From: Tardiphaga sp052076105 | GTDB lineage: Bacteria; Pseudomonadota; Alphaproteobacteria; Rhizobiales; Xanthobacteraceae | Length of the DNA stretch: 64,000 nucleotides | Direction: 5' to 3' | NCBI RefSeq assembly: GCF_052076105.1 | Contig: NZ_CP197245.1 | Coordinates: forward strand, 434,001-498,000 | In this document: positions 8,469-17,823 of the stretch, piece after piece | Numbering within the stretch: position 1 is the first letter of the stretch | Layout: each line of letters starts with the position of its first letter | The notes under the pieces: generated by a model | Database searches by the model: none | Seen by the model: the letters and a program-made list of their open reading frames with translations, nothing else | Told to the model about the DNA's origin: nothing | Program-made: the position numbers and the translations under genes

Positions 8469-9245
8469 ATGGCCCCACGTTCACCGAAGGTCGAAGCGGC
8501 AGCACGCACGCTCATCCTGCTGGAGGAGCTGAACCGGCATCGCGTCGCCTCGATCCAGATGCTTCATCTCGCGACGGGCCTGCCGAAATCGACCATCGTG
8601 CGCCTGATGAAATCGCTGTGCGCCATGGGCTATGTGGCTAACGACCGCAGACAAGGTGGCTATGCAGTCGCCTCACGCGTTAAATCCTTGAGCAACGGCT
8701 TTCACGGTGATCCGCTGGTGGTCGAAGCCGCGCGGCCATGGGCGCTGTCCTTTACGTCACAGCATCAGTGGCCATTGGCGATCGGCGTTCTCGACCACAC
8801 ATCCGTGGTCGTACGCTTCAGCACCATTGCGGACAGTCCGGTGTCGCCGTTCCACGGAACGATCAACATGCATCTCAGCCTGCTGCGCCGAGCATTGGGT
8901 CGTGCCTATCTGGCATTCTGCCCCATCGGGGAGCGCCTGATGTTGCTCGACCTTCTTTCGCGATCAACGGATGATGAAGATCAACTCATCGGCGATCGCG
9001 CCCAGACATTGTCGATGCTGAGATCGATCCGGAAGCAGGGTTATGCCGAGCGGGATCGCGCCGTCGACCCTCGCTCATCCGGGACGATCGCCATCCCGAT
9101 CATGAGTGGTGACAAGGTTCTTGCGACAGTTGGGATGACTTATTTCATCTCTGCCATTGATCGACGTGAATTGCTCAAGACCTTCTTGCCAAGGCTTCAG
9201 ACCCTGGCAGAGAACATTTCTCGAAGCGCCGCGGCACTCAGGTAA
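8469..9245 (+). CDS. IclR family transcriptional regulator (MhpR-like)
   Basis: A 258-residue regulator whose first ~70 residues form a winged helix (VEAAARTLILLEELNRH, then LATGLPKSTIVRLMKSL). The effector domain shows LRRALGRAYLAFCP, a variant of the IclR HxSAxGKAxLAF segment in which the usual His/Ala are absent, as in MhpR-type activators. It ends with GTIAIPIMSGDKVLATVGMTY. ATG 8469 is chosen; an upstream in-frame TTG at 8406 would add 21 residues without family similarity. It is divergent from the six-gene operon and is the best candidate for its regulator. The inducer is unknown. Confidence 0.9.
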   Translation: MAPRSPKVEAAARTLILLEELNRHRVASIQMLHLATGLPKSTIVRLMKSLCAMGYVANDRRQGGYAVASRVKSLSNGFHGDPLVVEAARPWALSFTSQHQWPLAIGVLDHTSVVVRFSTIADSPVSPFHGTINMHLSLLRRALGRAYLAFCPIGERLMLLDLLSRSTDDEDQLIGDRAQTLSMLRSIRKQGYAERDRAVDPRSSGTIAIPIMSGDKVLATVGMTYFISAIDRRELLKTFLPRLQTLAENISRSAAALR

Positions 9246-9306
9246 ATGAACGCAACAGAGGCGATCTGTCGGCAGCTGACACACGCGGTCCCTTGCCGAA
9301 ACGAAA

Positions 9307-9735
9307 TCAATGGATGCTCCGCTTGGCCCAACCATGGGCGACCATTGCATCGTGAAGTGCATTCCTTGCGTCAACAGTGCTGACCGAATCCTCGCTCGCC
9401 GCGGTTAGCCTGCTGACCACGTCAATCCATTGAGGAGACGCGCGGGTTTCAGGTCCGACATAGCGCTGAACCCATCTCAGCGCCGAAACAACCGACAACA
9501 GCTTCCGATCGCCAGTCGGAGTCTGGCCAGGCGCATCAGCGGTCAAAGTGATCGGCGCGAAGATGATCTGCACCGTTTCCCCGTCGGTTAGCGGATGAAG
9601 TTCCAGGCCGGTATGGCGTGAAATACAACGTATCCGCAACGTCTCGGAATTCAATTTGAAAAACAGGTGCCCGCAGGACCGCGCTGATGCCCATGACCCA
9701 ATATGCGAACGGGAGTCCGACCGGCTGCTCGTCAT
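9307..9735 (-). CDS. Hypothetical protein, uncertain
   Basis: An open frame of 142 codons from ATG 9735, with an in-frame TTG at 9783 as an alternative. It starts with a low-complexity serine/arginine region and continues with a better-looking part (GLELHPLTDGETVQIIFAPI ... LLSVVSALRWVQRY). I recognise no family. Codon use is less GC-biased than in neighbours, and no clear ribosome binding site is seen. It is convergent with the IclR gene and follows the O-methyltransferase in the same direction by about 150 bp. It may be a real orphan gene or non-coding; if not real, 9246-9886 is a 640-bp stretch without genes. Confidence 0.35.
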   Translation of the reverse strand: MTSSRSDSRSHIGSWASARSCGHLFFKLNSETLRIRCISRHTGLELHPLTDGETVQIIFAPITLTADAPGQTPTGDRKLLSVVSALRWVQRYVGPETRASPQWIDVVSRLTAASEDSVSTVDARNALHDAMVAHGWAKRSIH

Positions 9736-9886
9736 CGGACTGCTCAGCGTTCCATCGATCCGTGCTCGAAACCGCAGGTTCAAGAGCGCAACAAGAATCG
9801 ATCTATGGATTTGCGATCGTCGGCAATTTGGCTACTTGTACCAAACTACCATCACGACCGTTACCCCGCACATCCTCTTGCCGCAA

Positions 9887-10582
9887 TCAGGCCACCCGGA
9901 CGGTGAACTCGTTACCACGCCCCTCGTCGATAGCGAGTGGTTGAGACACGTAGCCGTTGACGGGGTTGCGGACGTAATCGAGATAGTCCCGCGCAAACGC
10001 GTTCTCACCCAGGATCACAGCTCCGGGTGCCAATCGTGGCTCGATCAGCTTGAGCACCTGCAAGTAAAGAGAAAACGCGCCATCGATCAGCAGAACATCG
10101 ACCGCACCGCCGACATCCTTGAGTGTCTCCAGCGCGTCGCCTTCGCGGATCTCCACGAGATCGGCGAGGCCCGCCGCTTCGAGGTTGGCGCGCGCCCGCG
10201 CCACTTTGGTGGCCTCAAGCTCCGAACCAATCAACTGGCCGCCGCGATTATCGCGAAGTGCAGCCGCAAGATAGATCGTCGAGATTCCCATCGACGTTCC
10301 GAACTCGACAATCCTGGTCGCCCTCCGCGCGCGGGCGATCGCGTAGAGGAAGCGACCATAGGCCGGAGAAACGGCCAGGAAATGTTCGGCGTGACCGCGA
10401 TATGTGGTCCGGTAGCTCACCTGCTCCTCGGCCACCAGCTTCGCGGCCGCTTGTTCCAGCGTCTCGCCGGACGCCTCGAACTGGGCCATGACGCTGGCCA
10501 TGAAGTCGCCATCCGCCGCGTCGGCATCGCGATGAAGCTTGTCGAGCGTTTCGGAAACGCGCCCACTGGTGATCAGAGCCAT
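9887..10582 (-). CDS. Class I SAM-dependent O-methyltransferase
   Basis: A 231-residue methyltransferase with motif I IVEFGTSMGISTIYLA, acidic residue IGSELEATK for SAM ribose binding, IREGDALETL and VDVLLIDGAFSLY. It resembles the cation-dependent small-molecule O-methyltransferase group (caffeoyl-CoA OMT-like fold). The start ATG 10582 is preceded by AAGGAAGG at good spacing; the open extension to 10663 lacks similarity. It is divergent from the AraC-type gene at 10721, which probably regulates it. The methyl acceptor is unknown. Confidence 0.88.
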   Translation of the reverse strand: MALITSGRVSETLDKLHRDADAADGDFMASVMAQFEASGETLEQAAAKLVAEEQVSYRTTYRGHAEHFLAVSPAYGRFLYAIARARRATRIVEFGTSMGISTIYLAAALRDNRGGQLIGSELEATKVARARANLEAAGLADLVEIREGDALETLKDVGGAVDVLLIDGAFSLYLQVLKLIEPRLAPGAVILGENAFARDYLDYVRNPVNGYVSQPLAIDEGRGNEFTVRVA

Positions 10583-10720
10583 GAAAATCCCTTCCTTACA
10601 GTCGATTCCGTATCGACCTCGCTTGGTTGGTGGAGGGATAGATGGAGGCACCTTCGGCGTCATTACGAAGCTTGGACAGATTATTATTCATTTGCGCCAA
10701 TCAGCCTGTAAGATCGGCGG

Positions 10721-11542
10721 ATGCCCATCCTGACAGACGCCTCCGTTGCGAGCGATTGGATTGAACCGGACGACGTCGCGCGCCCGGTCGTCACCTATGG
10801 CATTGCATCGAAGAAGATCGACAAGATCGAGCTCGACATGCACCGGCACGCCAAGGGACAAATTCTGCTCGTCCAGCATGGCGCGCTCAGCTGCCAGGTG
10901 GAGAGCGGCCTCTGGATCGTCCCGCCCCGCAGCGCCGTCTGGATACCTGGCGGCGCGCTCCACGCCATCAAGGCGACGGGCTCCCTCGAAGGCTATAGCG
11001 CCTTCGTAGATCCCGACGTCGACGCGCGCCTTCCCAAGGACTGTTGCACCGTGTCGGTCACGCCGTTGTTGCGCGAACTGCTCTTCCGTGCCGCCAACCT
11101 GCCGATTTTCTACGAAGAAGGCGCCGCAAACTCGCGGTTGATCACGGTGCTCCTCGACGAGATCGCGGCCGCCGCCGTTGAAGACCTGCACCTGCCAATG
11201 CCGACAGATCCACGGCTGCGTGTCATGGCCGACGCCATGATGGCCGCCCCCTCAGACCGCAATACGCTGGAAAGCTGGGCCAAGCGATCAGGCCTGAGTG
11301 AACGGACACTTGTGCGACTGATGAGCCGCGAGACAGGGATGAGCTTTGCGCGGTGGCGCCAGCAGCTTGGCGTCGTGCTCGCTGTCCAATGGCTGGCCGG
11401 CGGCGCCTCGATCCAGCGGGTCGCTGCTGACCTCGGCTATGAGAGCGTACCCAGCTTCGTGACGATGTTTCGCAAGACGCTGGGTACTTCCCCAGGCAAA
11501 TACATGGCAGAGCGACACTCCGGCCGACATGTCAGTACCTAG
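10721..11542 (+). CDS. AraC family transcriptional regulator with N-terminal cupin
   Basis: A 273-residue regulator. Residues about 20-100 form a cupin-like sensor (MHRHAKGQILLVQHG, WIVPPRSAVWIPGGALHAIK). The C-terminal AraC DNA-binding domain has two helix-turn-helix units (SWAKRSGLSERTLVRLMSRE and VAADLGYESVPSFVTMFRK, ending LGTSPGKY). This layout matches the NimR/YqhC-like group of regulators. The start ATG 10721 is 138 bp from the divergent O-methyltransferase gene, the likely target along with itself. Confidence 0.92.
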   Translation: MPILTDASVASDWIEPDDVARPVVTYGIASKKIDKIELDMHRHAKGQILLVQHGALSCQVESGLWIVPPRSAVWIPGGALHAIKATGSLEGYSAFVDPDVDARLPKDCCTVSVTPLLRELLFRAANLPIFYEEGAANSRLITVLLDEIAAAAVEDLHLPMPTDPRLRVMADAMMAAPSDRNTLESWAKRSGLSERTLVRLMSRETGMSFARWRQQLGVVLAVQWLAGGASIQRVAADLGYESVPSFVTMFRKTLGTSPGKYMAERHSGRHVST

Positions 11543-11635
11543 GACCGACTCCATGTCTTGGCAGGTGGTTCCTGTCCGCCTTGCGCCATGAGCCTAGCTG
11601 GCGATGATCAGGCACACATAGCCTCAAAGGTGAAT

Positions 11636-12448
11636 TTACTTGTCGAGCTTGAACACCATCTGTGTCGGGCGCACGAACCGCAATGCGATCAGAAGCAGCG
11701 TCATGACCATCACCATGTAGATCACGGCCATGGCATCGATGGAATAAACGGGGCGAACACCACCGGCGAACATGTTGTAGAATAACGCGACGACGAGCGT
11801 CTGCGATCCACCGCCGCCGAGAAGAAATGCGAGTTCGAAATTAGAGATCGTATTGACCAGCACAAGGACGCCGGCGGTGAGTATTCCCGGTATCATCAGG
11901 GGAAACAAAATCCGCCTGAAAATCTGAGCCCGGCTTGCGCCAAGTACCGATCCGCTCCATTCAAGATTGACGCTGATCTGCTCGAAAAACGGCATCAACA
12001 CGAAGACGGTCAGCGGCACCATCGGCACCAACACCGCCAGGATCACGCCGACGACAGATCCGCCGACGCCATATCGGTAAAGGGTGGTTGCCAGCGGAAT
12101 CCCGTAGGTCATCTGCGGGATCACCAACGGCAGGAAGTACAGCAACAGGATGACCGATTTGAACCGGAAATTTCGCCGGGCCAGGATGTAAGCCGCCGGA
12201 AATCCGATTGCCAGTGCAAGGACCACGACCACGACCACGATCAGCAGCGTGATACCCAGCACCTGTCCCAGATCGAAGTTCTTCCACGCATAAGCGAACC
12301 AGTCCGTCGTATAGGCCGGAGGCAGCAAGCCACCGAACCATCGCTTCGCGAATGAGCTCACCACGACATGCGATACGATCCCAAGCATGTTGAGGATGAA
12401 ACCCACGATGAACAGATAGAGCGAGAGCTTCCACATCCTAGCTTTCAT
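11636..12448 (-). CDS. ABC transporter permease, spermidine/putrescine/iron (PotC) type
   Basis: A 270-residue inner-membrane permease with about six hydrophobic segments. The cytoplasmic EAA loop appears as VLGASRAQIFRRILFPLMIPGI, which contacts the ATPase. ATG 12448, 8 bp after the preceding permease gene, is chosen over the open extension to 12541. It is the last gene of the importer operon 15671-11636 and pairs with the permease at 12457-13344. The substrate class (polyamine, opine, iron or phosphonate) cannot be fixed from sequence. Confidence 0.9.
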   Translation of the reverse strand: MKARMWKLSLYLFIVGFILNMLGIVSHVVVSSFAKRWFGGLLPPAYTTDWFAYAWKNFDLGQVLGITLLIVVVVVVLALAIGFPAAYILARRNFRFKSVILLLYFLPLVIPQMTYGIPLATTLYRYGVGGSVVGVILAVLVPMVPLTVFVLMPFFEQISVNLEWSGSVLGASRAQIFRRILFPLMIPGILTAGVLVLVNTISNFELAFLLGGGGSQTLVVALFYNMFAGGVRPVYSIDAMAVIYMVMVMTLLLIALRFVRPTQMVFKLDK

Positions 12449-12456
12449 CGTGCGCC

Positions 12457-13344
12457 CTATCTCTTTCCGACGCCCATGGTCGCTGCCGGCGACAACCGGC
12501 GTCGGAACAGGATGATGACGAGCAGCGCCGCCAGCTGGCACAGGCCCATAACCACCGCAATCGCGGAGGCAGCCGACATGTCATATTGTTCGAAAGCCTT
12601 CTGATAGGCCGCAATGGAGATCGTGCGCGTGGTGCCCGACGGCTGCCCGAGCATGATGGCGGACGGAAAGACCGCAAAGCTCATGACGAACACCAGCGCG
12701 AATGCAATGGCGAGACCGGGCGCGATGAGCGGCAGCATCACGCGCCGGAAGACGACCGAAGGTGTCGCACCCAGCATCCGCGCCGAGCGCTCGAGGCTGG
12801 GATCGATGCCGGATATGTATCCGAGCAGCATCAGAAAGCAGAACGGGAACTGCTGCATGAACAACGCCAGCATGACGCCTGCGTAGTTATGGGTCAGAAT
12901 GAAGGGCTCTTTGATAACCCCTAATCCGAGAAGGACCTGATTGAACCAGCCCTGCGAGCCATAGAAACCCAAGATACCTTCCGACAGCAGGATCACGCCA
13001 AGCGAAATAGGCATGATCAGGATCGTGGTGACTGTGCGCTCCATGAAAATGCCGCGCCGCATGTCGTAGGCCAGCCACAGCGCCAGCAGGAGGACGACAA
13101 TCGTGGTGGGGATCGCCAGACTGAAGGTGATCCAGATCGTTCCGTACTGATAGGGATCGTTGAAGAATGAGAGATAGTTCGCAAAACTGAAGCCGTCGAG
13201 CTTTTGCGGCTGAAGGCTGAGATAGACACCATACAGAAACGGATAGACGAACATGCAGAGCACGTAGAGCAAGGACGGCAGCAAACAGAAGAATGCCAGC
13301 GCGTCGAACTCGCTCTTCTCATCATTGGCTACTGCGCGCATCAT
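12457..13344 (-). CDS. ABC transporter permease, PotB type
   Basis: A 295-residue permease with a membrane segment at about residues 15-40, several further segments, and the EAA loop MLGATPSVVFRRVMLPLIAPGL. It starts with tandem ATG codons at 13344/13341, 8 bp downstream of the ATPase gene, and is followed 8 bp later by the second permease. Tight spacing shows a single operon encoding the heterodimeric channel of the importer. Confidence 0.92.
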   Translation of the reverse strand: MMRAVANDEKSEFDALAFFCLLPSLLYVLCMFVYPFLYGVYLSLQPQKLDGFSFANYLSFFNDPYQYGTIWITFSLAIPTTIVVLLLALWLAYDMRRGIFMERTVTTILIMPISLGVILLSEGILGFYGSQGWFNQVLLGLGVIKEPFILTHNYAGVMLALFMQQFPFCFLMLLGYISGIDPSLERSARMLGATPSVVFRRVMLPLIAPGLAIAFALVFVMSFAVFPSAIMLGQPSGTTRTISIAAYQKAFEQYDMSAASAIAVVMGLCQLAALLVIILFRRRLSPAATMGVGKR

Positions 13345-13352
13345 TTTCTCGA

Positions 13353-14429
13353 CTATTCCGCGGGAAGCAGGACAACCTTGTCGATCGGAAACTGAAGGCC
13401 GATCGTGTCTTCGCTTCGTATCGCCTCGGCGGTGCGCAGCCAGACCCGCGTATTGTCATTGATGCGTATGGCGGCTTCCTGTTCACGGCCGAGATATTCG
13501 ACCACTTCGACACGGCCACGAACATCTTCGGCATCGGCAACCAACTCACCGCCTGCCCGGATATCGTCCGGGCGGATCGCCATCACCATATCGGTATCCA
13601 CGCGCACGTCGCCCCCTGCCCGCGCCCGAATGCGGATTCCGTCGTCGACACCTTCGGCGATCCCGTTGGACACTGACACAATCCTGACCTTGAAGAAATT
13701 CCGGAAACCCATGAAGTCCGCCACGAAGACGTTCTTCGGCCGGTCGTGGATTTCCTGCGGTGTACCCGACTGCATCAAAATGCCGTTGCGCAGCACCACG
13801 ATCCTGTCCGACAGCGACAATGCTTCAGCCTGGTCGTGGGTCACGTAGATCGATGTCAATCCCAGTGCGGCGTGGATCTGCTTGATCTCCGCCCGCATCT
13901 CGACTCTCAGTTTAGCGTCGAGGTTTGAAAGCGGTTCGTCGAACAGCATCAGGCGCGGATGCAACACGAGGGCCCGCGCAATCGCAACGCGTTGCTGCTG
14001 ACCACCGGAGAGCTGGCCGGGATAGCGGTCCTCATAGCCCGTCAGCTGCACCAGTTTGAGCATCGCATCGGTGCGCTTCTTGATCTCATCCTTGGACAAC
14101 GGCTTCAAGGTGAGTCCGAACGAGACGTTGTCGAAGACCGTCATGTGAGGAAACAATGCGTAGTTCTGAAACACCATTCCGAACGCACGCTTTTCGGGCG
14201 GCAGATGATCGACCCGCGCCCCGTTGAGCCTGATCTCGCCCTCGGTCGCTGCAATCAGACCAGCGACAATCGACAACGCCGTCGATTTTCCGCATCCGCT
14301 CGGTCCAAGGAAGGTAACGAACTCACCCTTTCGGATATCGAGTTCGAGGTTATCCAGCACGGTCTTGTTGCCATAGCGCTTGGTGATTCCAAGCTTCAGC
14401 GAGTCCAACGTATCTCCCGGCCCGTTCAT
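13353..14429 (-). CDS. ABC transporter ATP-binding protein, PotA/FbpC type
   Basis: A 358-residue ATPase. Walker A is GPSGCGKST, the Q-loop VFQNYALFPHMTV, the signature LSGGQQQRVAIARAL, Walker B LMLFDEPLSNLD, and the H-loop VTHDQAEAL. A C-terminal regulatory TOBE/OB region of about 110 residues follows. ATG 14429 has GGGACGAC just upstream; the GTG at 14465 is less likely. It lies 78 bp downstream of the binding-protein gene. It powers the importer formed with the two permeases encoded next to it. Confidence 0.93.
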   Translation of the reverse strand: MNGPGDTLDSLKLGITKRYGNKTVLDNLELDIRKGEFVTFLGPSGCGKSTALSIVAGLIAATEGEIRLNGARVDHLPPEKRAFGMVFQNYALFPHMTVFDNVSFGLTLKPLSKDEIKKRTDAMLKLVQLTGYEDRYPGQLSGGQQQRVAIARALVLHPRLMLFDEPLSNLDAKLRVEMRAEIKQIHAALGLTSIYVTHDQAEALSLSDRIVVLRNGILMQSGTPQEIHDRPKNVFVADFMGFRNFFKVRIVSVSNGIAEGVDDGIRIRARAGGDVRVDTDMVMAIRPDDIRAGGELVADAEDVRGRVEVVEYLGREQEAAIRINDNTRVWLRTAEAIRSEDTIGLQFPIDKVVLLPAE

Positions 14430-14507
14430 GTCGTCCCGTTTCTGAGTAAGAAGCAACAAAGCCACCGGCGGGTCCGTAGATGCGGACCCGCACGCTCATC
14501 GAATTGG

Positions 14508-15671
14508 TTACTTCTTGACCTGGTTTGCACCCACTTCCCGGTCCCAACGATCCATCGCGTAGCTCAATTCCTTCACGCCGAGCGGCGGGGATACTTTCCA
14601 CTTGGTTCCGACTTCGTCGTATTCGGGCCGCCAAAATTCCTTCACCAGTTCCTGGATCTCCTTGGGTGCCTTTTCCATCGTGGCCGCGGTGATCGTCGGC
14701 CCAATGAAGCCCGGCCAGGAAAGGACCTGCTGCTCGGGCCGGCGCATGAACTTCATGAGATCGAGAATGACGTCGACCTGCTCTTTGGGCACGCCCGTGG
14801 GGATGCACCAGTAATGTCCGTCGACCACGAAGGTCGTGTTCTGAAGGATGGTGATCTTGGAGTCCGGCGGAATGACACTCTGGGCACGGGGCTTCATGTC
14901 CCATTCCATGATGCCGGCGATGATCCAGCGTTGTCCTTGGGCGAATTCCTTCAATGTGATCGCGGTGCCCGTCGGATAGTATTCGACGTATTGCCCAAGC
15001 TCCTTCAGATAGGCCCAGGTCTTGTCCCAGCCTTTGTCGGGATCAAGCGGCTTTGAGTCATTTAGAATGTGCGCCATGCCGAGCACGATCGACCGACCCG
15101 GTCCACTATTCGCCGGCCGCGCATACATCAGCCGACCCGGATTTGCCTTCGCCCAGGCGAGCAATTCTTCGGCGGTTTTCGGCGGGTTGGGGACCTTGCT
15201 GGGATTGTAGACGAACACGGGCCCGCCGGCGTTGCCCACCGACGGCACCATGTAATCGCGGCCTTCGTCGTAGAGCGCCTTACCGGCAGGCGTCATCTCA
15301 TCGCGAGGAAACAGCTTCTCGAAATCGGGAATCTTGATCAACTGGTTGTTGGCCGCGAGAAATGCACCACCGTCCTGCCCGGTCAGCACAAGGTTGATGT
15401 CCAGCCGTCCGGCATCCTGTTGAGCCTTGATCTTGGCGGGCAATTCCGGCGCCGGCGCGCGCTGAATCTTGATCTCCTTGATCTTGTCGGGATTGGCCTT
15501 TTTGTAGTTCTCGATGATGACCTGGGTAGATGCGAGATCTCCACCGGTATCGATGATCGAGAGAACGATCGGCTCGGCGGCCCGCAGAGGTTCACCAGCG
15601 AAAGCCGTCACGGCGAGGACAGCCGCGGCGCCCGCAAACGGGCGCAGTAATGCATTCGGACAGATCCGCAT
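14508..15671 (-). CDS. ABC transporter substrate-binding protein (periplasmic, PotD/extracellular type 1-like)
   Basis: A 387-residue exported protein with a Sec-type signal peptide: MRICPNALLRPF, then a hydrophobic Ala-rich core and a LRAAEP cleavage region near residue 32. The mature part has the alternating strands of family 1 binding proteins, including RPANSGPGRSIVLGMAHIL and WIIAGIMEWDMKPRA. ATG 15671 has GGGAGG 8 bp upstream. It is first in its operon and divergent from the Gfo/Idh/MocA gene. Nothing in the sequence names the ligand; the neighbouring sugar-type oxidoreductase suggests a polyol or sugar derivative, which is inference. Confidence 0.88.
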   Translation of the reverse strand: MRICPNALLRPFAGAAAVLAVTAFAGEPLRAAEPIVLSIIDTGGDLASTQVIIENYKKANPDKIKEIKIQRAPAPELPAKIKAQQDAGRLDINLVLTGQDGGAFLAANNQLIKIPDFEKLFPRDEMTPAGKALYDEGRDYMVPSVGNAGGPVFVYNPSKVPNPPKTAEELLAWAKANPGRLMYARPANSGPGRSIVLGMAHILNDSKPLDPDKGWDKTWAYLKELGQYVEYYPTGTAITLKEFAQGQRWIIAGIMEWDMKPRAQSVIPPDSKITILQNTTFVVDGHYWCIPTGVPKEQVDVILDLMKFMRRPEQQVLSWPGFIGPTITAATMEKAPKEIQELVKEFWRPEYDEVGTKWKVSPPLGVKELSYAMDRWDREVGANQVKK

Positions 15672-15918
15672 TTCCGATTCCTCCCTGAGCACATGCACCC
15701 GCGTCGCGCGCGGTTGTCATTTATTTGTAAACACAGCATCGACGAGTTAGGAGACATCTGTCAAGCATTGGGAAATCGCAATCGGCCGATCATGAGCAGG
15801 ACTTGCCGATGTCGCGATGTCGCACCTTGCTCGTTCGCTTATCAATCTGTGACTTCATAACCGCCCCCAAGAGCCGACAAGTTGGCGCCTTGAGAAGGTC
15901 GGCCATCGGGAGAGACGC

Positions 15919-16929
15919 ATGCCAATTGGAGTCGGCCTGATTGGGCTGGGAATGGCGGTGAAGCCGCATATTCTTTCGTTGCTTGAACTGCAGGCGCAGG
16001 GACGGATCACAATCGTCGGCGGATTTGCGCCGTCAGCGGACCGGCGGTCAGCGTTTTCACAGCAGTGGGGCGTTCCGGTTTTCGATAGCCAGGAGGACTT
16101 GCTGTCGCGCTCCGATCTCGATCTCGTCCTGATACTGACGCCCCCCGGAACGCATCTGGCGACCGCAAAGGCTGCAGCCGCAGCAGGAAAGCACATTCTG
16201 GTCGAGAAGCCCGTCGAGATATCGGTTGCCAGGGGTGAGGAACTTGCGGCCGTCGCGGAGGCTGCTGGCGTGCGGTGCGGCGTGTGCCTGCAGCATCGCT
16301 TTCGTCCCGCATCGCTACGCCTCAAGGCGATCCTGAATCAGGGAGATCTGGGCGATATCCTGTCGGCGAGTGCATCGATCCGATGGTGGCGCGACGATGC
16401 TTATTTTCGTCAACCGGGCCGCGGCATGAAGGCCCGCGACGGCGGAGGCGTGTTGCTCACCCAGGCCATCCATACGCTCGATCTGCTTCTGCATTTCGTG
16501 GGGCCGCACAAGGATGTCGCCGGTTTTGCATCGACCTCGCCGCTCCGGGCGATCGATACCGAAGACGTGACCGCGGCAGCGGTCCGCTTCCAAAGCGGCG
16601 CTATCGGCGTGCTCGACGCCACCAGTGTTGCGCGGCCTGGCTATCCGGAGCGTATCGAAATCGCCGGCACGCGCGGCTCGGCCTATCTCGAGACGTTTCA
16701 ACTGGTCATCCATCGCCACGAAGGCGCGCCAGAGATGGTTGGGGCCGCGCAATCGGGTGGCGGAGGTGCCGATCCGATGGCATTCGATCACGGGCCGCAT
16801 CGGAGCCTGATCACTGAGATGCTGGACGCAATCGAACAACGACGTGAGCCGTCCAACAGCGTGCGCTCCGCCCTTCACGTGCAACGGCTGATCGAAGCGT
16901 GGTTGTCGGACGCTGCTGCCCGCGACTGA
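15919..16929 (+). CDS. Gfo/Idh/MocA family oxidoreductase
   Basis: A 336-residue NAD(P)-dependent dehydrogenase. The Rossmann domain starts GVGLIGLGMAVKPH, and HILVEKPVEI carries the conserved EKP lysine. RCGVCLQHRFRPASLR marks the transition to the C-terminal alpha/beta domain, with GGGVLLTQAIHTLDLLL holding the usual His/Asp pair. Members oxidise sugars, inositols or related cyclic polyols. The start ATG 15919 is divergent from the ABC importer by 247 bp, suggesting that the imported compound is its substrate. The GntR gene lies downstream in the same direction. Confidence 0.92.
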   Translation: MPIGVGLIGLGMAVKPHILSLLELQAQGRITIVGGFAPSADRRSAFSQQWGVPVFDSQEDLLSRSDLDLVLILTPPGTHLATAKAAAAAGKHILVEKPVEISVARGEELAAVAEAAGVRCGVCLQHRFRPASLRLKAILNQGDLGDILSASASIRWWRDDAYFRQPGRGMKARDGGGVLLTQAIHTLDLLLHFVGPHKDVAGFASTSPLRAIDTEDVTAAAVRFQSGAIGVLDATSVARPGYPERIEIAGTRGSAYLETFQLVIHRHEGAPEMVGAAQSGGGGADPMAFDHGPHRSLITEMLDAIEQRREPSNSVRSALHVQRLIEAWLSDAAARD

Positions 16930-17063
16930 CCGACGCCCTCACGGAACGGCTGCGCGCTGGCCGATCGCCGAGCGCGAAACCGGCAAGCAACAGCGCACCG
17001 ACTTGTCAAAAAGATGTAATGTTGCCAAAGACTGGAGCATGTTCGGAGCAAGGACGGGTGAAC

Positions 17064-17789
17064 ATGGGCTCAACGGTCAAACGGGACGACATTCCGGAGC
17101 GCCCGGCCGTGACGGGAAAGCTCAGCGACCGCGTCTATGATCATGTCCTCAGCCAGATCACGGTCGGAATCTACCCGGTCAATTCGCGGCTTCCTCCCGA
17201 GACACGCCTGGCAGATCAGCTTGGCGTTTCACGCCCGGTCGTCCGTGAAGCGCTGATGCGGCTGCGCGATGACGGCGTCGTCGCATCGCGGCAGGGCGCC
17301 GGCTCCTTCGTGACGCGACGTCCCGCGGCAGATGTTTACAACTACGCGCCCGTGGGAAGCATTGCCGATATCCAGCGCTGCTTCGTATTTCGGATCGGCA
17401 TCGAAGGAGAAGCTGCCGCGCTTGCCGCGCGTGATCACGACCCGGAAGGTCTGCGCCGGATCCGCGACGCAATCGCGGCACTTGATCAAGTGATCGCAGA
17501 TGCCGCGCTGGGCGTAGAGGAAGACATTGCGTTCCACCGTTCGGTCGCAGAGGCCACCGGCAATCGCTTCTTCGCCGCGACTCTCGCCGCGATCCAGTCT
17601 CAGGTGAGCGTGGGCATCACGCTTAATCGAAACCTCTCCCTGATCCAGCCTCGCGACCGACTTCTGCGTGGGCAAGAAGAGCACCGGGCCGTGCTCGATG
17701 CGATCGCCGCCAGAGACGAAGCCGGAGCTCGCGAAGCCATGCGGTCGCATATCGAGAACGCCCGCAAGCGCGTTTTTGAAGGCGGATAG
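17064..17789 (+). CDS. FadR-type GntR family transcriptional regulator
   Basis: A 241-residue regulator with an N-terminal winged helix (LPPETRLADQLGVSRPVVREALMRLRDDGVV, containing the GntR R-E-A-L pattern) and a C-terminal all-helical FCD domain with the metal-binding histidines EDIAFHRSV and MRSHIENA. ATG 17064 has AAGGACGGGTG upstream and gives the standard N-terminus; in-frame starts at 17019 and 16899 are less likely. It follows the Gfo/Idh/MocA gene and probably represses that gene and the ABC importer. Such regulators typically bind sugar acids or organic acids. Confidence 0.92.
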   Translation: MGSTVKRDDIPERPAVTGKLSDRVYDHVLSQITVGIYPVNSRLPPETRLADQLGVSRPVVREALMRLRDDGVVASRQGAGSFVTRRPAADVYNYAPVGSIADIQRCFVFRIGIEGEAAALAARDHDPEGLRRIRDAIAALDQVIADAALGVEEDIAFHRSVAEATGNRFFAATLAAIQSQVSVGITLNRNLSLIQPRDRLLRGQEEHRAVLDAIAARDEAGAREAMRSHIENARKRVFEGG

Positions 17790-17823
17790 CTGCGCGCAGC
17801 ATGGCTTACGCGCTCGGGCGGGC

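Noticed and set aside
15720..15770. An AT-rich TTTATTTGTAAACAC patch considered as a GntR operator.
   Set aside because: No convincing symmetry, and no second copy before the GntR gene.
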